64,000 nucleotides of DNA from Paenibacillus sp. UNC451MF (GCF_000686845.1 NZ_JMLS01000031.1:1-64000); one strand, 5' to 3'; numbered from the stretch's first letter, positions 51,519-60,945 are shown. A program made the numbers and translations. The notes: generated from the sequence alone by a model not told the origin.

Positions 51519-51564
51519 ATAGTATCGTGAAACCAGAAGAGCTTGAAATATTGCTAGTATACGC

Positions 51565-51687
51565 CGGTGGAGTACCCCCTTCCGGCCGCTGTTGTTATCG
51601 GGAAATTTTGAATTTATTCGTCTTATAGCTGTATTTTCCCGATAACAAAGGCGGACGCTATCGCTCCTACAGGGGATACTTCACCTC
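51565..51687. repeat. Long hairpin repeat element, copy B
   Basis: The inner stem 51592-51605 with 51635-51648 is a perfect 14-bp inverted repeat around 29 bases. Flanks CCGCTGTTG (51586-51594) and CAAAGGCGGACGCTATCG (51646-51663) match copy A at 28841-28907 (17 of 18 bases in the right flank), while the inner stems differ in sequence. Outer arms GTGGAGTACCCCCT and AGGGGATACTTCAC also pair approximately. Both copies lie in non-coding gaps. Confidence 0.75.
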
Positions 51688-51771
51688 CCGCCTTCTGCGA
51701 GCATCTGGATCATAGGTTTCATATCAATCTTAGAACTCCATTCTTAAACGAAGTCTCTTTATTTATAAAGA

Positions 51772-52227
51772 TTAAAGTCCCAAGATCGCATCAATCATCG
51801 GTTTAGTATCTCCGCCTGGGTACAGAACGTACAGAAGAACGTAGACAATGACACCCGTTGGAGCTGTAATCAGCCACATAACCGCCGTCCAGCGTCCGAT
51901 CTTCTTATGCTTCGCAAACCTTTTATTGAAAGCGTGAAGCAGAGTAATCACTCCAAAAACACCGGCTAACGTAGCCAAAGTAATATGGAAAAAGAGGAAC
52001 AGATGGTACGCCAGCTTCAACGACTCCGGTCCTCCGAAAGTCGTGTTACCTACAAAGATGGTCCGTGATACATAAATGATGAAAAAGGCCAGGGCAAAAC
52101 CGGCTCCCCAGAGCATCAACTTCTCATGCCCTTTACGGTTTCCCTTTAAGATTTGTCTCCAACCGAAGGCTACAAAAATAGCACTAATAACAATAAACGA
52201 CGTGCTGATCGTCGGCAATATATGCAT
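51772..52227 (-). CDS. DUF420 membrane protein (YozB/CtaM-like)
   Basis: A 151-residue protein with four predicted membrane segments (TISTSFIVISAIFVAFGWRQ, LMLWGAGFALAFFIIYVSRT, LFFHITLATLAGVFGVITLL and VMWLITAPTGVIVYVLLYVL). The His in LFLFFHITLATLAG and the KHKKIGRWTAVMWLI block are family marks. Relatives are needed for maturation of heme-copper oxidases in Firmicutes. It follows ctaG by 25 bases in the same transcript, which fits an assembly role. TGAGGTGGAGC precedes the ATG. Confidence 0.85.
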   Translation of the reverse strand: MHILPTISTSFIVISAIFVAFGWRQILKGNRKGHEKLMLWGAGFALAFFIIYVSRTIFVGNTTFGGPESLKLAYHLFLFFHITLATLAGVFGVITLLHAFNKRFAKHKKIGRWTAVMWLITAPTGVIVYVLLYVLYPGGDTKPMIDAILGL

Positions 52228-52252
52228 TCTCGCTCCACCTCATCTTCCTTAA

Positions 52253-53143
52253 TCAGGCCCGGTTTGCATTGACCGAAGAATGAGCGAACGACTCATTCTG
52301 CAAATCTTCTTCTTCTTCCTCCTGCCGTTCTCTGCGATACCAGCGGAAGAAAATGTAGGCTAATGCCGCACCATAAACAATTTCCTGGACAATCTTCATA
52401 ATGACGCCGCCCAGCTGCTGATCGTTCAAAATCGACATATACAAGTATTGCTCGGATACACCCTCGTAATTCGCATACATAGGCTCACCTGCAAAAATGA
52501 TAAGAGCACATGCCGGTGTTAGCAGGATCCCATTAACGAAAATGTAAGCCATTTTCTTAAGCTCCGTCATCCGGCTGTATTCAGGCAGAGGACAAAACAC
52601 AGGGAACCACATTTGGAACGCAGCAAGTAAAAACACGGTATTGTACATATCATGGAGCAATGGATTAGCCATCAGCGTGTCCATGATCATGGGTATATGA
52701 TAAAAGGAGAATACCATGTTAAACACGAACAACGAAACCAATGGGGACGTCAATCCATACATGATCCTGTGAATACTCGGCCGTTTAAACAGCGGGCGAA
52801 TCAGCCATCCCGGAATACCCAATAGCACCACCGGAGGCATTACCAAGTAAAGAATCGACTGTTGAAACATATGAGCACTGAAGCTGAAGTGATGCCCATA
52901 ATAGCTTAGTGGACTTCCCTCCGCTATATAGAACATTAGCAAGCCAGTATAAAAGTACAACTGATGCTTTATCGAAACAGGCTCTGACTCTGCAAACCGA
53001 TGGCGCCAGCGATTGACGGCTAATCCGTACAACCATCCGATGACAACAAGAATAAGCAGCAGAGCTGGGCTCCATAATGTGGCAAAATCTGCAGTCGCAC
53101 CATGCCCTCCATGCCCCATCTGTCCCATTGGATCTGTATTCAT
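52253..53143 (-). CDS. ctaG: Cytochrome c oxidase assembly factor CtaG
   Basis: A 296-residue membrane protein with seven or so segments. The His/Met-rich start MGQMGHGGHGATADFATLWS and SPLSYYGHHFSFSAHMFQQS (about 95) with several His are typical of the caa3-type CtaG, needed for insertion of copper into the oxidase. I chose the ATG at 53143 after AAGGAGAGG; an in-frame codon 11 residues earlier has no signal. Separated from ctaF by a terminator, so it and the DUF420 gene may be expressed on their own. Confidence 0.92.
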   Translation of the reverse strand: MNTDPMGQMGHGGHGATADFATLWSPALLLILVVIGWLYGLAVNRWRHRFAESEPVSIKHQLYFYTGLLMFYIAEGSPLSYYGHHFSFSAHMFQQSILYLVMPPVVLLGIPGWLIRPLFKRPSIHRIMYGLTSPLVSLFVFNMVFSFYHIPMIMDTLMANPLLHDMYNTVFLLAAFQMWFPVFCPLPEYSRMTELKKMAYIFVNGILLTPACALIIFAGEPMYANYEGVSEQYLYMSILNDQQLGGVIMKIVQEIVYGAALAYIFFRWYRRERQEEEEEDLQNESFAHSSVNANRA

Positions 53144-53227
53144 GCTAACCTCTCCTTTCTTGGCTAATGAAGTCAAAATTTGGATTGTTACTAATTTGTG
53201 AAAAATAGCGCAAGCCTAAGAAAAAAA

Positions 53228-53254
53228 GGGGAGCTTTCATTTCTAAAAGCCCCC
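53228..53254 (-). terminator. Terminator after ctaF
   Basis: On the minus strand GGGGGCTTT pairs with AAAGCTCCC (one G-U pair) around eight bases, followed by CTTTTTTT. Confidence 0.85.
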
Positions 53255-53261
53255 CTCCTTA

Positions 53262-53576
53262 CTACCACCAAGTCCAGTAAACACCTGCAGCTACTGCTGT
53301 CAGGGCGACAATCGCCCCGAAAATCAGACCCACGATCGGGAATAGATGTCCTCTTTCCTTCATGTGCATCCAATAAGCTAACTGGAACAATATTTGCACG
53401 ACCCCGAGGCCGGTCAAGAACCAAAGCAAAAATGCGCGATCCAAACCACCATACAGCACTGCTGCAAAGGCGATCATGGTTAATACAATGGAAACAATAT
53501 AGGACAAGTAATGGTTCTTAGGGCCTTCCAACTTATGCCGATTTCCGGCAGACGATGAATGCTGTTGGCTGCTCAT
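53262..53576 (-). CDS. ctaF: Cytochrome c oxidase subunit IV (caa3 type)
   Basis: A 104-residue protein with three predicted membrane segments (YIVSIVLTMIAFAAVLYGGL, FLLWFLTGLGVVQILFQLAY, LFPIVGLIFGAIVALTAVAA). The block LFQLAYWMHMKERGHLFPI is typical of the bacterial small subunit IV. It stabilises the binuclear centre of subunit I. Its ATG follows the ctaE stop codon directly (TAAATG). Last gene before the terminator. Confidence 0.92.
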   Translation of the reverse strand: MSSQQHSSSAGNRHKLEGPKNHYLSYIVSIVLTMIAFAAVLYGGLDRAFLLWFLTGLGVVQILFQLAYWMHMKERGHLFPIVGLIFGAIVALTAVAAGVYWTWW

Positions 53577-54197
53577 TTACGGTCCCACCTTCCCCATCAA
53601 GTACACTACGGTGAAGATAAATACCCAAACTACGTCGATAAAGTGCCAGTAAAGTCCTGCTACATAAAACTTCGGTGCTGTTACTACAGTCAATCCCTTT
53701 TTAAAGGAGGAGATGATTAACAGCGTTATCCATAACACCCCAAACGCAACGTGCGCTCCATGGAAACCGACTAACGTATAGAACGAAGTTGCAAATGCGC
53801 TCTTGGAGAATACATGACCTTCATGTACATACTCAGTAAACTCGTAAATCTCAAGACCCAAGAAGCAGAGACCCAAAAGTACTGTTACACCCATCCAGGA
53901 CAAAAGCTTGCCCAGTTGACCGCGGTGTAATGCCATCGTTGCGAACACACTGGTTAGGGAGCTCGTCAACAAGATGAATGTTGACAGAGCTACCGTACCC
54001 AATTGGAAAATTTCTTGTCCCGTAGGACCGTCAGGAACTTGATTACGCAAAGCGATAAATGATGCGAACAACGTACCGAACAATACGCACTCTCCACCAA
54101 GGAAGAGCCAGAAGCCCAATACTTTATTTTTTCCTTCTAATGTTGCAGTTTCCGCGTGAGGTGGCAGGGCACCGCCTACTTCGTGATGTGCACTCAT
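53577..54197 (-). CDS. ctaE: Cytochrome c oxidase subunit III
   Basis: A 206-residue protein with five predicted membrane segments, the usual size for the caa3 oxidase. Recognised: NKVLGFWLFLGGECVLFGTL, HRGQLGKLLSWMGVTVLLGL, FYTLVGFHGAHVAFGVLWIT and AGLYWHFIDVVWVFIFTVVY. The last two hold the conserved FHGxHV and HFIDVVW motifs. Its ATG overlaps the ctaD stop codon by four bases, so both are translated in tandem. Confidence 0.96.
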   Translation of the reverse strand: MSAHHEVGGALPPHAETATLEGKNKVLGFWLFLGGECVLFGTLFASFIALRNQVPDGPTGQEIFQLGTVALSTFILLTSSLTSVFATMALHRGQLGKLLSWMGVTVLLGLCFLGLEIYEFTEYVHEGHVFSKSAFATSFYTLVGFHGAHVAFGVLWITLLIISSFKKGLTVVTAPKFYVAGLYWHFIDVVWVFIFTVVYLMGKVGP

Positions 54198-56044
54198 GCC
54201 TTTACCCCCTTATCATTGAGTTCTTCCGGTTCAATATGATAACCGTGATCATCATATACGGATCTTAAGAACATGCTAAGCAGCATAATTCCTAAACCTA
54301 CTCCAGATACCCAATAGGTATGGTACATGAAGCCAAAACCGGCGATGAAGAAACCAATTGAAAATACAAGCGGCAAAATCGAAGGTGACGGCATATGAAT
54401 CGAACCGATTGGTTCTGCTGGTGTCATCTCTTTGTTGCCAGCCATTTTTTCTTTCCACAATGGATCCAATCCGCGAACAAGCGGAGTTTGTTTAAAGTTG
54501 TACTCTGGAGGCGGAGATGGAATCGCCCACTCCAATGTACGGCCATCCCAAGGATCTGCAGGAGCATTCTTAGGCTTACGTGCAGTAGCAATTGTATTGA
54601 TCAAGAATACGATTGTACCGATACCCATCAAGAAAGCACCGATCGTACTGATAAAGTTACCTTCTTCTAAACCAACGCCAGGCTGGTATGTAAATACGCG
54701 ACGCGGCATCCCCATCAATCCCAAGAAGTGTTGCGGGAAGAATGTCATGTGGAAACCTACAAAGAAGGTCCAGAAATGAATTTTACCTAATGTTTCGTTC
54801 AACATGCGACCGAACATTTTAGGCCACCAGTAGTAAGCACCGGCGAACAATCCAAGAACCAAACCACCTACGATAACGTAGTGGAAATGCGCTACGACGA
54901 AGTATGTATCGTGATATTGATAGTCAGCTGCTGGAACCGCAAGCATAACCCCTGTAATACCACCCATAACGAACGTCGGGATAAACGCTGTTGCAAAAAT
55001 ATTGGCTGTCGTGAACGTAATTTGACCGCCCCAAAGCGTGAACAGCCAGTTAAAGATTTTAACCCCTGTTGGTACTGCAATAGCCATTGTAGCAATGGAG
55101 AATATCGCGTTACCGACAGGACCGATACCTGTTGTAAACATATGGTGAACCCAAACCATGAAGCCCAGGAACCCGATCAGCGCTGTAGCGAATACCATGG
55201 AGCTATATCCGAACAAACGTTTTTTCGAGAATGTACTAACAATCTCAGAGATAATACCAAATGCAGGAAGAATCAAAATGTAAACTTCGGGGTGACCGAA
55301 GATCCAGAACAAATGCTCCCAAAGTACGGCGTTACCACCCTTAGAAACATCGAAGAACGCACCGCCGAACAAACGGTCAAACATCAATTCAACCAAACCT
55401 ACGGTAATCGCAGGGAAAGCGAACAAAATCAATGCGGATGTGATGAATGCAGTCCAAGTAAACAACGGCATTCTCATATAAGTCATACCAGGAGCACGCA
55501 TGTTGATGATCGTTACAAGGAAGTTAATCCCCCCGATCAGCGTACCCAAACCGGCAATCTGCAAACCAAGGACGTAGAAGTCTACTCCATGATAACCAGT
55601 CGTTGTATCAATGATACTCGCAAGCGGTGAATATGCCGTCCAGCCTGCTGCAGGCGCTCCGCCCAAGAACCAGCTTGTATTGAGCATGACACCACCGAAG
55701 AAAAACAACCAAAATCCAAGCGCATTCACAAAAGGGAATGCTACGTCACGCGCACCGATTTGAAGCGGAACTACCGCATTCATAAACGCGAATATGATCG
55801 GCATCGCTGCAAAGAAGATCATCGTCGTACCGTGCATGGTAGTCAGCGCATTAAACGTATCGCCGATAAAAATCTTTTGGTCAGGATACAAAAGCTGAAT
55901 CCGGATCAGAATCGCTTCTACACCGCCCATCAGGAAGAACAAGCCTCCTGCAATCAGGTACAATATCCCGATTTTTTTATGGTCAACTGTAGTAAGCCAA
56001 TCCATTAAACCGGTGTAATGTTTTGCTTTGTGAGAGTGAGCCAA
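54194..56044 (-). CDS. ctaD: Cytochrome c oxidase subunit I
   Basis: The catalytic subunit of the caa3 oxidase, reducing oxygen to water and pumping protons. At 616 residues it has about 14 predicted segments and a C-terminal extension, as in B. subtilis. Heme and copper ligands: TMHGTTMIFF (heme a), LFWIFGHPEVYILILPAFG (CuB His and the cross-linked Tyr), WVHHMFTTGI (CuB His pair) and DTYFVVAHFHYVIVGG (heme a3 and a). The K and D channel residues were not checked in full. The start is TTG with AAGGAGG upstream. It follows ctaC by 31 bases. Confidence 0.97.
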   Translation of the reverse strand: MAHSHKAKHYTGLMDWLTTVDHKKIGILYLIAGGLFFLMGGVEAILIRIQLLYPDQKIFIGDTFNALTTMHGTTMIFFAAMPIIFAFMNAVVPLQIGARDVAFPFVNALGFWLFFFGGVMLNTSWFLGGAPAAGWTAYSPLASIIDTTTGYHGVDFYVLGLQIAGLGTLIGGINFLVTIINMRAPGMTYMRMPLFTWTAFITSALILFAFPAITVGLVELMFDRLFGGAFFDVSKGGNAVLWEHLFWIFGHPEVYILILPAFGIISEIVSTFSKKRLFGYSSMVFATALIGFLGFMVWVHHMFTTGIGPVGNAIFSIATMAIAVPTGVKIFNWLFTLWGGQITFTTANIFATAFIPTFVMGGITGVMLAVPAADYQYHDTYFVVAHFHYVIVGGLVLGLFAGAYYWWPKMFGRMLNETLGKIHFWTFFVGFHMTFFPQHFLGLMGMPRRVFTYQPGVGLEEGNFISTIGAFLMGIGTIVFLINTIATARKPKNAPADPWDGRTLEWAIPSPPPEYNFKQTPLVRGLDPLWKEKMAGNKEMTPAEPIGSIHMPSPSILPLVFSIGFFIAGFGFMYHTYWVSGVGLGIMLLSMFLRSVYDDHGYHIEPEELNDKGVKA

Positions 56045-56075
56045 CGTATTAACCTCCTTTGTTCCAAGATGTTCG

Positions 56076-57077
56076 TTATTTCAATGAATTCAAATATTTA
56101 ACCAAGTCGTTGATTTGGTTGTCTTGCAATGGAACTTGAGGCATTTTGTTGCCCGGTTTCACCGATTGAGGATCTTTGATCCATTGTTTAATGCTTTCAT
56201 CGTCGTGAGGCAAGATGCCAGCAACCATTTCACGAGTTCCGAATCCGTTCAAGTTAGGTCCAAAGCCAAGTCCTTGTGCGTTAACCGCGTGACAGGACAA
56301 GCAGTTGTCTTTAAATACTTGTTCTCCGTTTTTAGCTTCTGCAGGAATCGAAGCCGGAGTTTTCATTTTCTCTACCCATTTGTTGAAATCCGCTTCCGAT
56401 TTGGACACGACTTTAAAGTCCATCAGAGCATGGGACGCTCCACAGAGCTCGGCGCATTTACCCATAAAGGTATCCGCATCGTCTGCTTCCAAATAGAATA
56501 CATTCGTCATTCCAACGTTCGTATCTTGTTTACCGCCGAGGGAAGGTACCCAGAAAGCGTGAAGCACGTCGGCTGATGTAAGTTCAAATGCGATTTTTTT
56601 GCCTGTAGGAATAACCAGATCTTGAGCTGTAGCGATTCCAAGTTCCGGATACTCAAATTGCCACCAGAATTGGTGTGCTGTTACTTTAACGTGTACTGCA
56701 TCTTTGTCACCGATGTGATTTTCCGCTAATTTCACTGTATAACTCACTGTTGGCACAGCCAAAATGAGCAGCAAAATAATTGGAATCACTGTCCAAATGA
56801 TTTCCAGCGTATGGCTTCCTTCAACTTGCTTCGGAATGATATCTTTATCGCCTTTCTTCTTCCGGAAGCGAACCAATACGTAAATGTAGATTACGAATAC
56901 AACCACGACGACCAAGATCATAATGCCCAAGCTCAGCTTCATTAAGAACAGCTGGTCTCTGGCTACCGGACCTCTTGGCTTCAAGGCGGAAATCCTATCG
57001 TCTCCACACCCCGTCAGAAGCAACATCATCAACCCGAAAAGAGGGATGAAACGCCACAGATTTTGCCATCGATTCAT
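56076..57077 (-). CDS. ctaC: Cytochrome c oxidase subunit II with fused cytochrome c domain
   Basis: A 333-residue lipoprotein-like subunit that takes electrons from cytochrome c. The N-terminus has a signal with lipobox LLLTGCGDD, then two membrane segments (LSLGIMILVVVVVFVIYIYV, LEIIWTVIPIILLLILAVPT). The extracellular part has the CuA site CAELCGASHALMDFKV (about 210) and a C-terminal cytochrome c domain with heme site CLSCH (about 260) and Met near GNKMPQVP (about 315). The fused heme domain defines the caa3 type. I chose the ATG at 57077 since the signal peptide begins there; the frame is open 16 codons upstream. First gene of ctaCDEF. Confidence 0.95.
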   Translation of the reverse strand: MNRWQNLWRFIPLFGLMMLLLTGCGDDRISALKPRGPVARDQLFLMKLSLGIMILVVVVVFVIYIYVLVRFRKKKGDKDIIPKQVEGSHTLEIIWTVIPIILLLILAVPTVSYTVKLAENHIGDKDAVHVKVTAHQFWWQFEYPELGIATAQDLVIPTGKKIAFELTSADVLHAFWVPSLGGKQDTNVGMTNVFYLEADDADTFMGKCAELCGASHALMDFKVVSKSEADFNKWVEKMKTPASIPAEAKNGEQVFKDNCLSCHAVNAQGLGFGPNLNGFGTREMVAGILPHDDESIKQWIKDPQSVKPGNKMPQVPLQDNQINDLVKYLNSLK

Positions 57078-57495
57078 CTTATCAATCCCACCTCTAAAGC
57101 TAATATTTTTCGAACAAAAGGTCATATATTGTCAATGAACCTAATCACCATATTAACTATAAATTCGTACCACTTTTTTGTCAATGAATCTGAAGAAGTT
57201 CACAAATTGTTCTCAAACAGCCATTTTCATAGCATTTTCATTGGTTTTTCTCCTTTGCCTCTCTTGTTTTATTTCCATAATTCAGGGCTTTTATGCATCT
57301 CAACACCTTTTGTCGAATAACGCATATTTCTCCCGAATTAACGGATTCTAATATAGAAGAAATTCAACTGCAGTTGCGAGGGCTATGGTGCTATGTGAAT
57401 CAGTTTTCTCAATAGTCCCCCCAATTTATGCTTACAAGAAACGTTTTTTTCCACTGCTGTACTTTGCTTCATGCAAAACTTATGAGGAGGTTATG
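57078..57495. other. Gene-free stretch between divergent ctaC and the sporulation lipoprotein gene
   Basis: A/T-rich, 418 bases. It must carry the promoters of ctaC (minus strand) and the lipoprotein gene (plus strand). No gene, repeat or strong hairpin was found. Confidence 0.4.
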
Positions 57496-58188
57496 ATGAT
57501 GTTCCATCTGCGACTTTCATGGGCGGCGGTTTGTACAAGCTCCCTCATTCTCCTTAGTGGATGCTTCTCCACTTACGATTACAACAGCGCCAACAATTTC
57601 GGCAGTAAGCGGGATGCCCCCAGACAGGACACTACGCGGGCTTATCAAACGCAACAGCAATATGCCATTGTATCCCATAAGCATACTAATCTCGAAATGA
57701 ATCAGTTTTTATCGGATCAGATTGCTGCTATGGATGGAGTTAACAGTGCTATTGTTATGCTCGCCGACAACACTGCTTATGTAGCGATCACCATCGACAA
57801 AACGGCAACCGGAACCCGAAGTGGGCTTTCCGGTCAAGAAACGAACAATGCTGGAACCGTGCGAGGCTTGTACAACCCAAGTACTCCTTTTAGCGATTAT
57901 GCGGACCCGAAAAAACTGGCGACTGGAACCAACTCTTATGAAACAGTAAAAAACCATGAGCATTTAACTCATTTGTTCAAACAAAAAATTGCCGAGAAAA
58001 TCCGCTCTCTACAGCCAACTGTTTCAGATGTTTATATTTCAGCAAACCGCAACTATATTAATGAACTGAACCGGATTGCCCAGGAAGCTTGGAAGGGTCA
58101 GGATTTGAAGCCATTTCTCCCTCATTTCGACGCTTTATCCGAGGATATTTTCGGTACACAGCCAACTCATCCTACAAGCACGGAATAA
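57496..58188 (+). CDS. YhcN/YlaJ family sporulation lipoprotein
   Basis: A 230-residue lipoprotein with signal and lipobox LLSGCFSTYD (Cys about 21). The family core is visible: NQFLSDQIAAMDGVNSAIVM, LADNTAYVAITIDK, HLTHLFKQKIAEKIRSLQPT and VYISANRNYINELNRIAQEAW. Members sit in the inner spore membrane and help germination or spore assembly. Three ATG codons stand in a row (57493, 57496, 57499) after GAGGAGG; the second or third has the better spacing. It has its own terminator. Confidence 0.88.
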   Translation: MMFHLRLSWAAVCTSSLILLSGCFSTYDYNSANNFGSKRDAPRQDTTRAYQTQQQYAIVSHKHTNLEMNQFLSDQIAAMDGVNSAIVMLADNTAYVAITIDKTATGTRSGLSGQETNNAGTVRGLYNPSTPFSDYADPKKLATGTNSYETVKNHEHLTHLFKQKIAEKIRSLQPTVSDVYISANRNYINELNRIAQEAWKGQDLKPFLPHFDALSEDIFGTQPTHPTSTE

Positions 58189-58630
58189 ACCCTCAAGCTA
58201 CTACACATCGTCTGACAATCATCTTCTATTTTCTTACCCTGAGAATCGCTTCATATTATATATGAAGAAACTCGGGGTTTTTGGTCTGAAGAGAATAGAT
58301 AACTGAACTCTTAACCGATACTGGGAATAAAGCTTTTTTAGCTGCTGGTGCAGTTCAACGTTTACTGGTTTTGATTTTATGCCATAAAAGAAATAACGTC
58401 GGTTTCTTTTTCCTACGGCTTCCTGTAGAATGCATGTAGACGCCACAAGTCTGTTCAACGCATCTTGCGGTCGCTCTCGTTCGAAACGGCCTAAGATCTT
58501 GAACGGCTCGCATCCTATTATAGAAGAGAAATTTTTGGCTGCTGCTTACTTATAAGGATTTACTTCCGTTAGAGACGTTTAGGGAACAGACTTATGATGA
58601 ATGAACTGGAAGATAAGGAGACAATCTATA
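58189..58630. other. Gene-free stretch between the lipoprotein gene and the helicase gene
   Basis: It holds the lipoprotein terminator at 58237-58277 and, further on, the upstream region of the helicase gene. No gene with a start signal was found; a 74-codon minus-strand frame at 58234-58458 is unsupported. Confidence 0.4.
58237..58277 (+). terminator. Terminator of the sporulation lipoprotein gene
   Basis: CCCTGAG and CTTCAT pair with ATGAAG and CTCGGGG (one G-U pair), then TTTTT follows. Confidence 0.75.
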
Positions 58631-60817
58631 ATGAAAACCAATTTATTTGCCTCGCTAGGCATTAGTGAAGAAATTGTGGAAGCCTTGAACAATCAAGGAT
58701 ATACGGAGCCTACGCCGATTCAGCAGGAATCCATTCCGGTCGTGCTGGCCGGGAATGACGTTATCGCCCAAGCTCAGACGGGAACTGGTAAAACGCTAGC
58801 CTTCGTCCTTCCGATTCTAGAGCGCATTGACCCTAAGAAAAACTTTACTCAAGCTCTAATCGTAACGCCTACCCGTGAGCTGGCTATTCAAATCGCCGGT
58901 GAGGTGCAAAAATGGGCACCAATCAAAGGTGTACGCGTCCTCGCTGCATATGGCGGACAAGATGTCGAGCGGCAGCTAAAAAAACTCGAAGGCACTGTAC
59001 ATATGATCATTGCAACGCCGGGCCGTTTGCTTGACCATTTGCGTAGAGAGACGGTACAGCTTCAACGTCTATCCACATTGGTTCTTGATGAGGCGGATCA
59101 AATGCTGCACATGGGTTTTCTGAAGGAAGTTGAGGAAATCATCGTACAGACATCCCCGAAAAGACAAACCTTGTTGTTCTCAGCGACAATGCCCGGTCCT
59201 ATCCGCAATCTGGCAAAAAGCTATATGAGAGATCCGCAGGAAATCAAGGTAAAGACCAAGCAGGTTACGCTAACAGAAATCGAGCAAATTGCCATTAAAA
59301 CGACAGACCGCGGCAAGCAGGACGCATTGGTCCGTCTAATCGACGAATATCAGCCTTATTTGGCCATGATCTTCTGCCGGACAAAGCTTCGCGCTTCCAA
59401 GCTGAATGAAGCATTGCAGGATCTAGGCTATGCCTCCGATGAGCTGCACGGCGATTTGACTCAAGCCAAACGGGAACAGGTCATGAAGCGATTCCGCGAT
59501 GCCAAAATCCAACTGCTTGTAGCTACGGATATTGCCGCACGCGGTTTGGATGTCGAAGGCATCACTCATGTGTTCAACTACGATATGCCTCATGATGTTG
59601 AAAGCTATATTCATCGAATCGGCCGGACAGGCCGCGCAGGTCAACGCGGTATGGCGGTTACCATGGTAGCGCAGCGCGACCAAGGTACGCTTGAGGCTAT
59701 TGAAAGAGGCATCAATGCCGAACTGCCAAGACGAACGGCGAAGGCGGATGGAGAGCTGAGTGAGGCAAGAACAAGCGGGCGCAAAGTCAGTGAACGCGAG
59801 GAGTCAGGACGCGGACGGACAGCGGAGCCACGCAGAGGAGAGAACCGCGGCGGCTCACGCCAGGTTAAGTCCGGCGGCGGACGCGGGCGCGGCGACAGAG
59901 CTCAGACAGCTGGGCGTGAGCAGCGCAGCTGGAGCGAGGGCAGCGAGCGTGGTGCTCAGCAAGCACGCGGACGCGGCGACAGAGCTCAGACGGCTGGGCG
60001 TGAGCAGCGCAGCTGGAGCGAGGGCAGCGAGCGTGGTGCTCAGCAAGCACGCGGACGCGGCGACAGAGCTCAGACGGCTGGGCGTGAGCAGCACAGCTGG
60101 AGCGAAAGCAGCGAGCGCGGCGCTCAGCAACCGCGTGGACGCGGCGACAGAGCTCAGGCAGCCGGGCGTGAGCAGCGCAGCTGGAGCGAAGGCAGCGAGC
60201 GCGGTGCTCAGCAAGCGCGTGGACGCGGCGACAGAGCTCAGACGGCTGGGCGTGAGCAGCGCAGCTGGAGCGAAGGCAGCGAGCGAGGCACTCAGCAAGC
60301 GCGTGGACGCGGCGACAGAGCCCAAGCAGCTGGGCGTGAGCAGCGCAGCTGGAGCGAAGGCAGCGAGCGCGGTACTCAGCAAGCACGCGGACGTAGCGAC
60401 AAAGCTCAGACGGCTGGGCGTGAGCAGCGCAGCTGGAGCGAAGGCAGCGAGCGTGGCACTCAGCAAGCGCGTGGACGCGGCGACAGAGCCCAAGCAGCTG
60501 GGCGTGAGCAGCGCAGTTGGAGCGAGGGTAGTGAGCGTGGCGCTCAGCAAGCACGCGGACGCGGCGACAGAGCTCAGACAGCCGGGCGTGAGCAGCGCAG
60601 CTGGAGCGGTGGCAGCGAGCGCGGTGCTCAGCAAGCGCGCGGGCGCGGCGACAAAGCTCAAACGGCTGGGCGTGAGCAGCGCAGTTGGAGCGGTGGCAGC
60701 GAGCGTGGCGCTCAGCAAGCGCGCGGGCGGAACGATAAGCCACGCGGTGGACAGTCGACCGGCAGCCCACGTGCAGGGCGTAATGATACTGGCGGGCGCG
60801 GACGTCGCGGACGCTAA
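58631..60817 (+). CDS. DEAD-box RNA helicase with a ten-copy 28-residue repeat tail
   Basis: A 728-residue RNA helicase. The core (about 1-370) has all motifs: Q motif [12 protein letters not shown], Walker [38 protein letters not shown] in FSATMPG, and domain 2 with [19 protein letters not shown] and [10 protein letters not shown]. Residues about 418-697 are ten nearly equal copies of a 28-residue unit starting [20 protein letters not shown], followed by a short basic end (RGRRGR). Such Arg-Gly tails bind RNA and are often disordered; helicases of the CshA/DeaD group act in ribosome assembly, RNA decay and cold growth. AAGGAG lies ten bases before the ATG. An in-frame upstream ATG at 58601 lacks a signal. 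Confidence 0.95.
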   Translation: MKTNLFASLGISEEIVEALNNQGYTEPTPIQQESIPVVLAGNDVIAQAQTGTGKTLAFVLPILERIDPKKNFTQALIVTPTRELAIQIAGEVQKWAPIKGVRVLAAYGGQDVERQLKKLEGTVHMIIATPGRLLDHLRRETVQLQRLSTLVLDEADQMLHMGFLKEVEEIIVQTSPKRQTLLFSATMPGPIRNLAKSYMRDPQEIKVKTKQVTLTEIEQIAIKTTDRGKQDALVRLIDEYQPYLAMIFCRTKLRASKLNEALQDLGYASDELHGDLTQAKREQVMKRFRDAKIQLLVATDIAARGLDVEGITHVFNYDMPHDVESYIHRIGRTGRAGQRGMAVTMVAQRDQGTLEAIERGINAELPRRTAKADGELSEARTSGRKVSEREESGRGRTAEPRRGENRGGSRQVKSGGGRGRGDRAQTAGREQRSWSEGSERGAQQARGRGDRAQTAGREQRSWSEGSERGAQQARGRGDRAQTAGREQHSWSESSERGAQQPRGRGDRAQAAGREQRSWSEGSERGAQQARGRGDRAQTAGREQRSWSEGSERGTQQARGRGDRAQAAGREQRSWSEGSERGTQQARGRSDKAQTAGREQRSWSEGSERGTQQARGRGDRAQAAGREQRSWSEGSERGAQQARGRGDRAQTAGREQRSWSGGSERGAQQARGRGDKAQTAGREQRSWSGGSERGAQQARGRNDKPRGGQSTGSPRAGRNDTGGRGRRGR
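59882..60721 (+). repeat. Ten tandem 84-bp repeats inside the helicase gene
   Basis: Ten head-to-tail units of 84 bases, each coding for 28 residues in the helicase frame, without a length change in any unit. Sequence variants are few and mostly silent or conservative (Thr/Ala in AQTAG, Ala/Thr in RGAQQ, Asp-Arg/Asp-Lys). Such repeats change copy number easily by recombination or slippage. Because the unit has no stop in several frames, long artificial open frames arise on both strands. Confidence 0.95.
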
Positions 60818-60868
60818 AATCCCGTAGGTTCACCGTATAACTTGTTTTGTTAAATTGCATAAACCTTT

Positions 60869-60897
60869 ACCTTGGCATGGAAAACATGTAAAATAAG
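60869..60897 (+). promoter_or_regulatory. Promoter-like sequence before the guanylate kinase-like gene
   Basis: TTTACC and TAAAAT separated by about 17 bases, some 50 bases before the start codon at 60946. Positions are accurate to one or two bases. Confidence 0.4.
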
Positions 60898-60945
60898 GTA
60901 TACGGTAAGTCGGCAAGGAACTTCCAAAACCAAGGAGGGGTTTCT

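Larger units (their letters stand above)
51415..51771. other. Intergenic stretch with a terminator and a repeat element
   Basis: No gene. It holds a terminator at 51496-51518 and copy B of the hairpin element at 51565-51687. Confidence 0.6.

Noticed and set aside
58234-58458. 74-codon minus-strand frame upstream of the helicase gene
   Set aside because: Overlaps a terminator hairpin, has no ribosome binding site and no known motif.
59882-60721. CRISPR array
   Set aside because: The regular repeats are contiguous coding units without spacers, and no cas genes are present in the window.
59760-60827. Long plus-strand open frame of 355 codons in another frame of the helicase tail
   Set aside because: It exists because the 84-bp unit has no stop in this frame. 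It lacks a start signal and its translation is only a shifted repeat of the helicase tail.
59855-60860. Two long minus-strand open frames across the helicase repeats
   Set aside because: Same cause: a stop-free repeat unit read on the other strand. The helicase frame has clear domain motifs and these have none.
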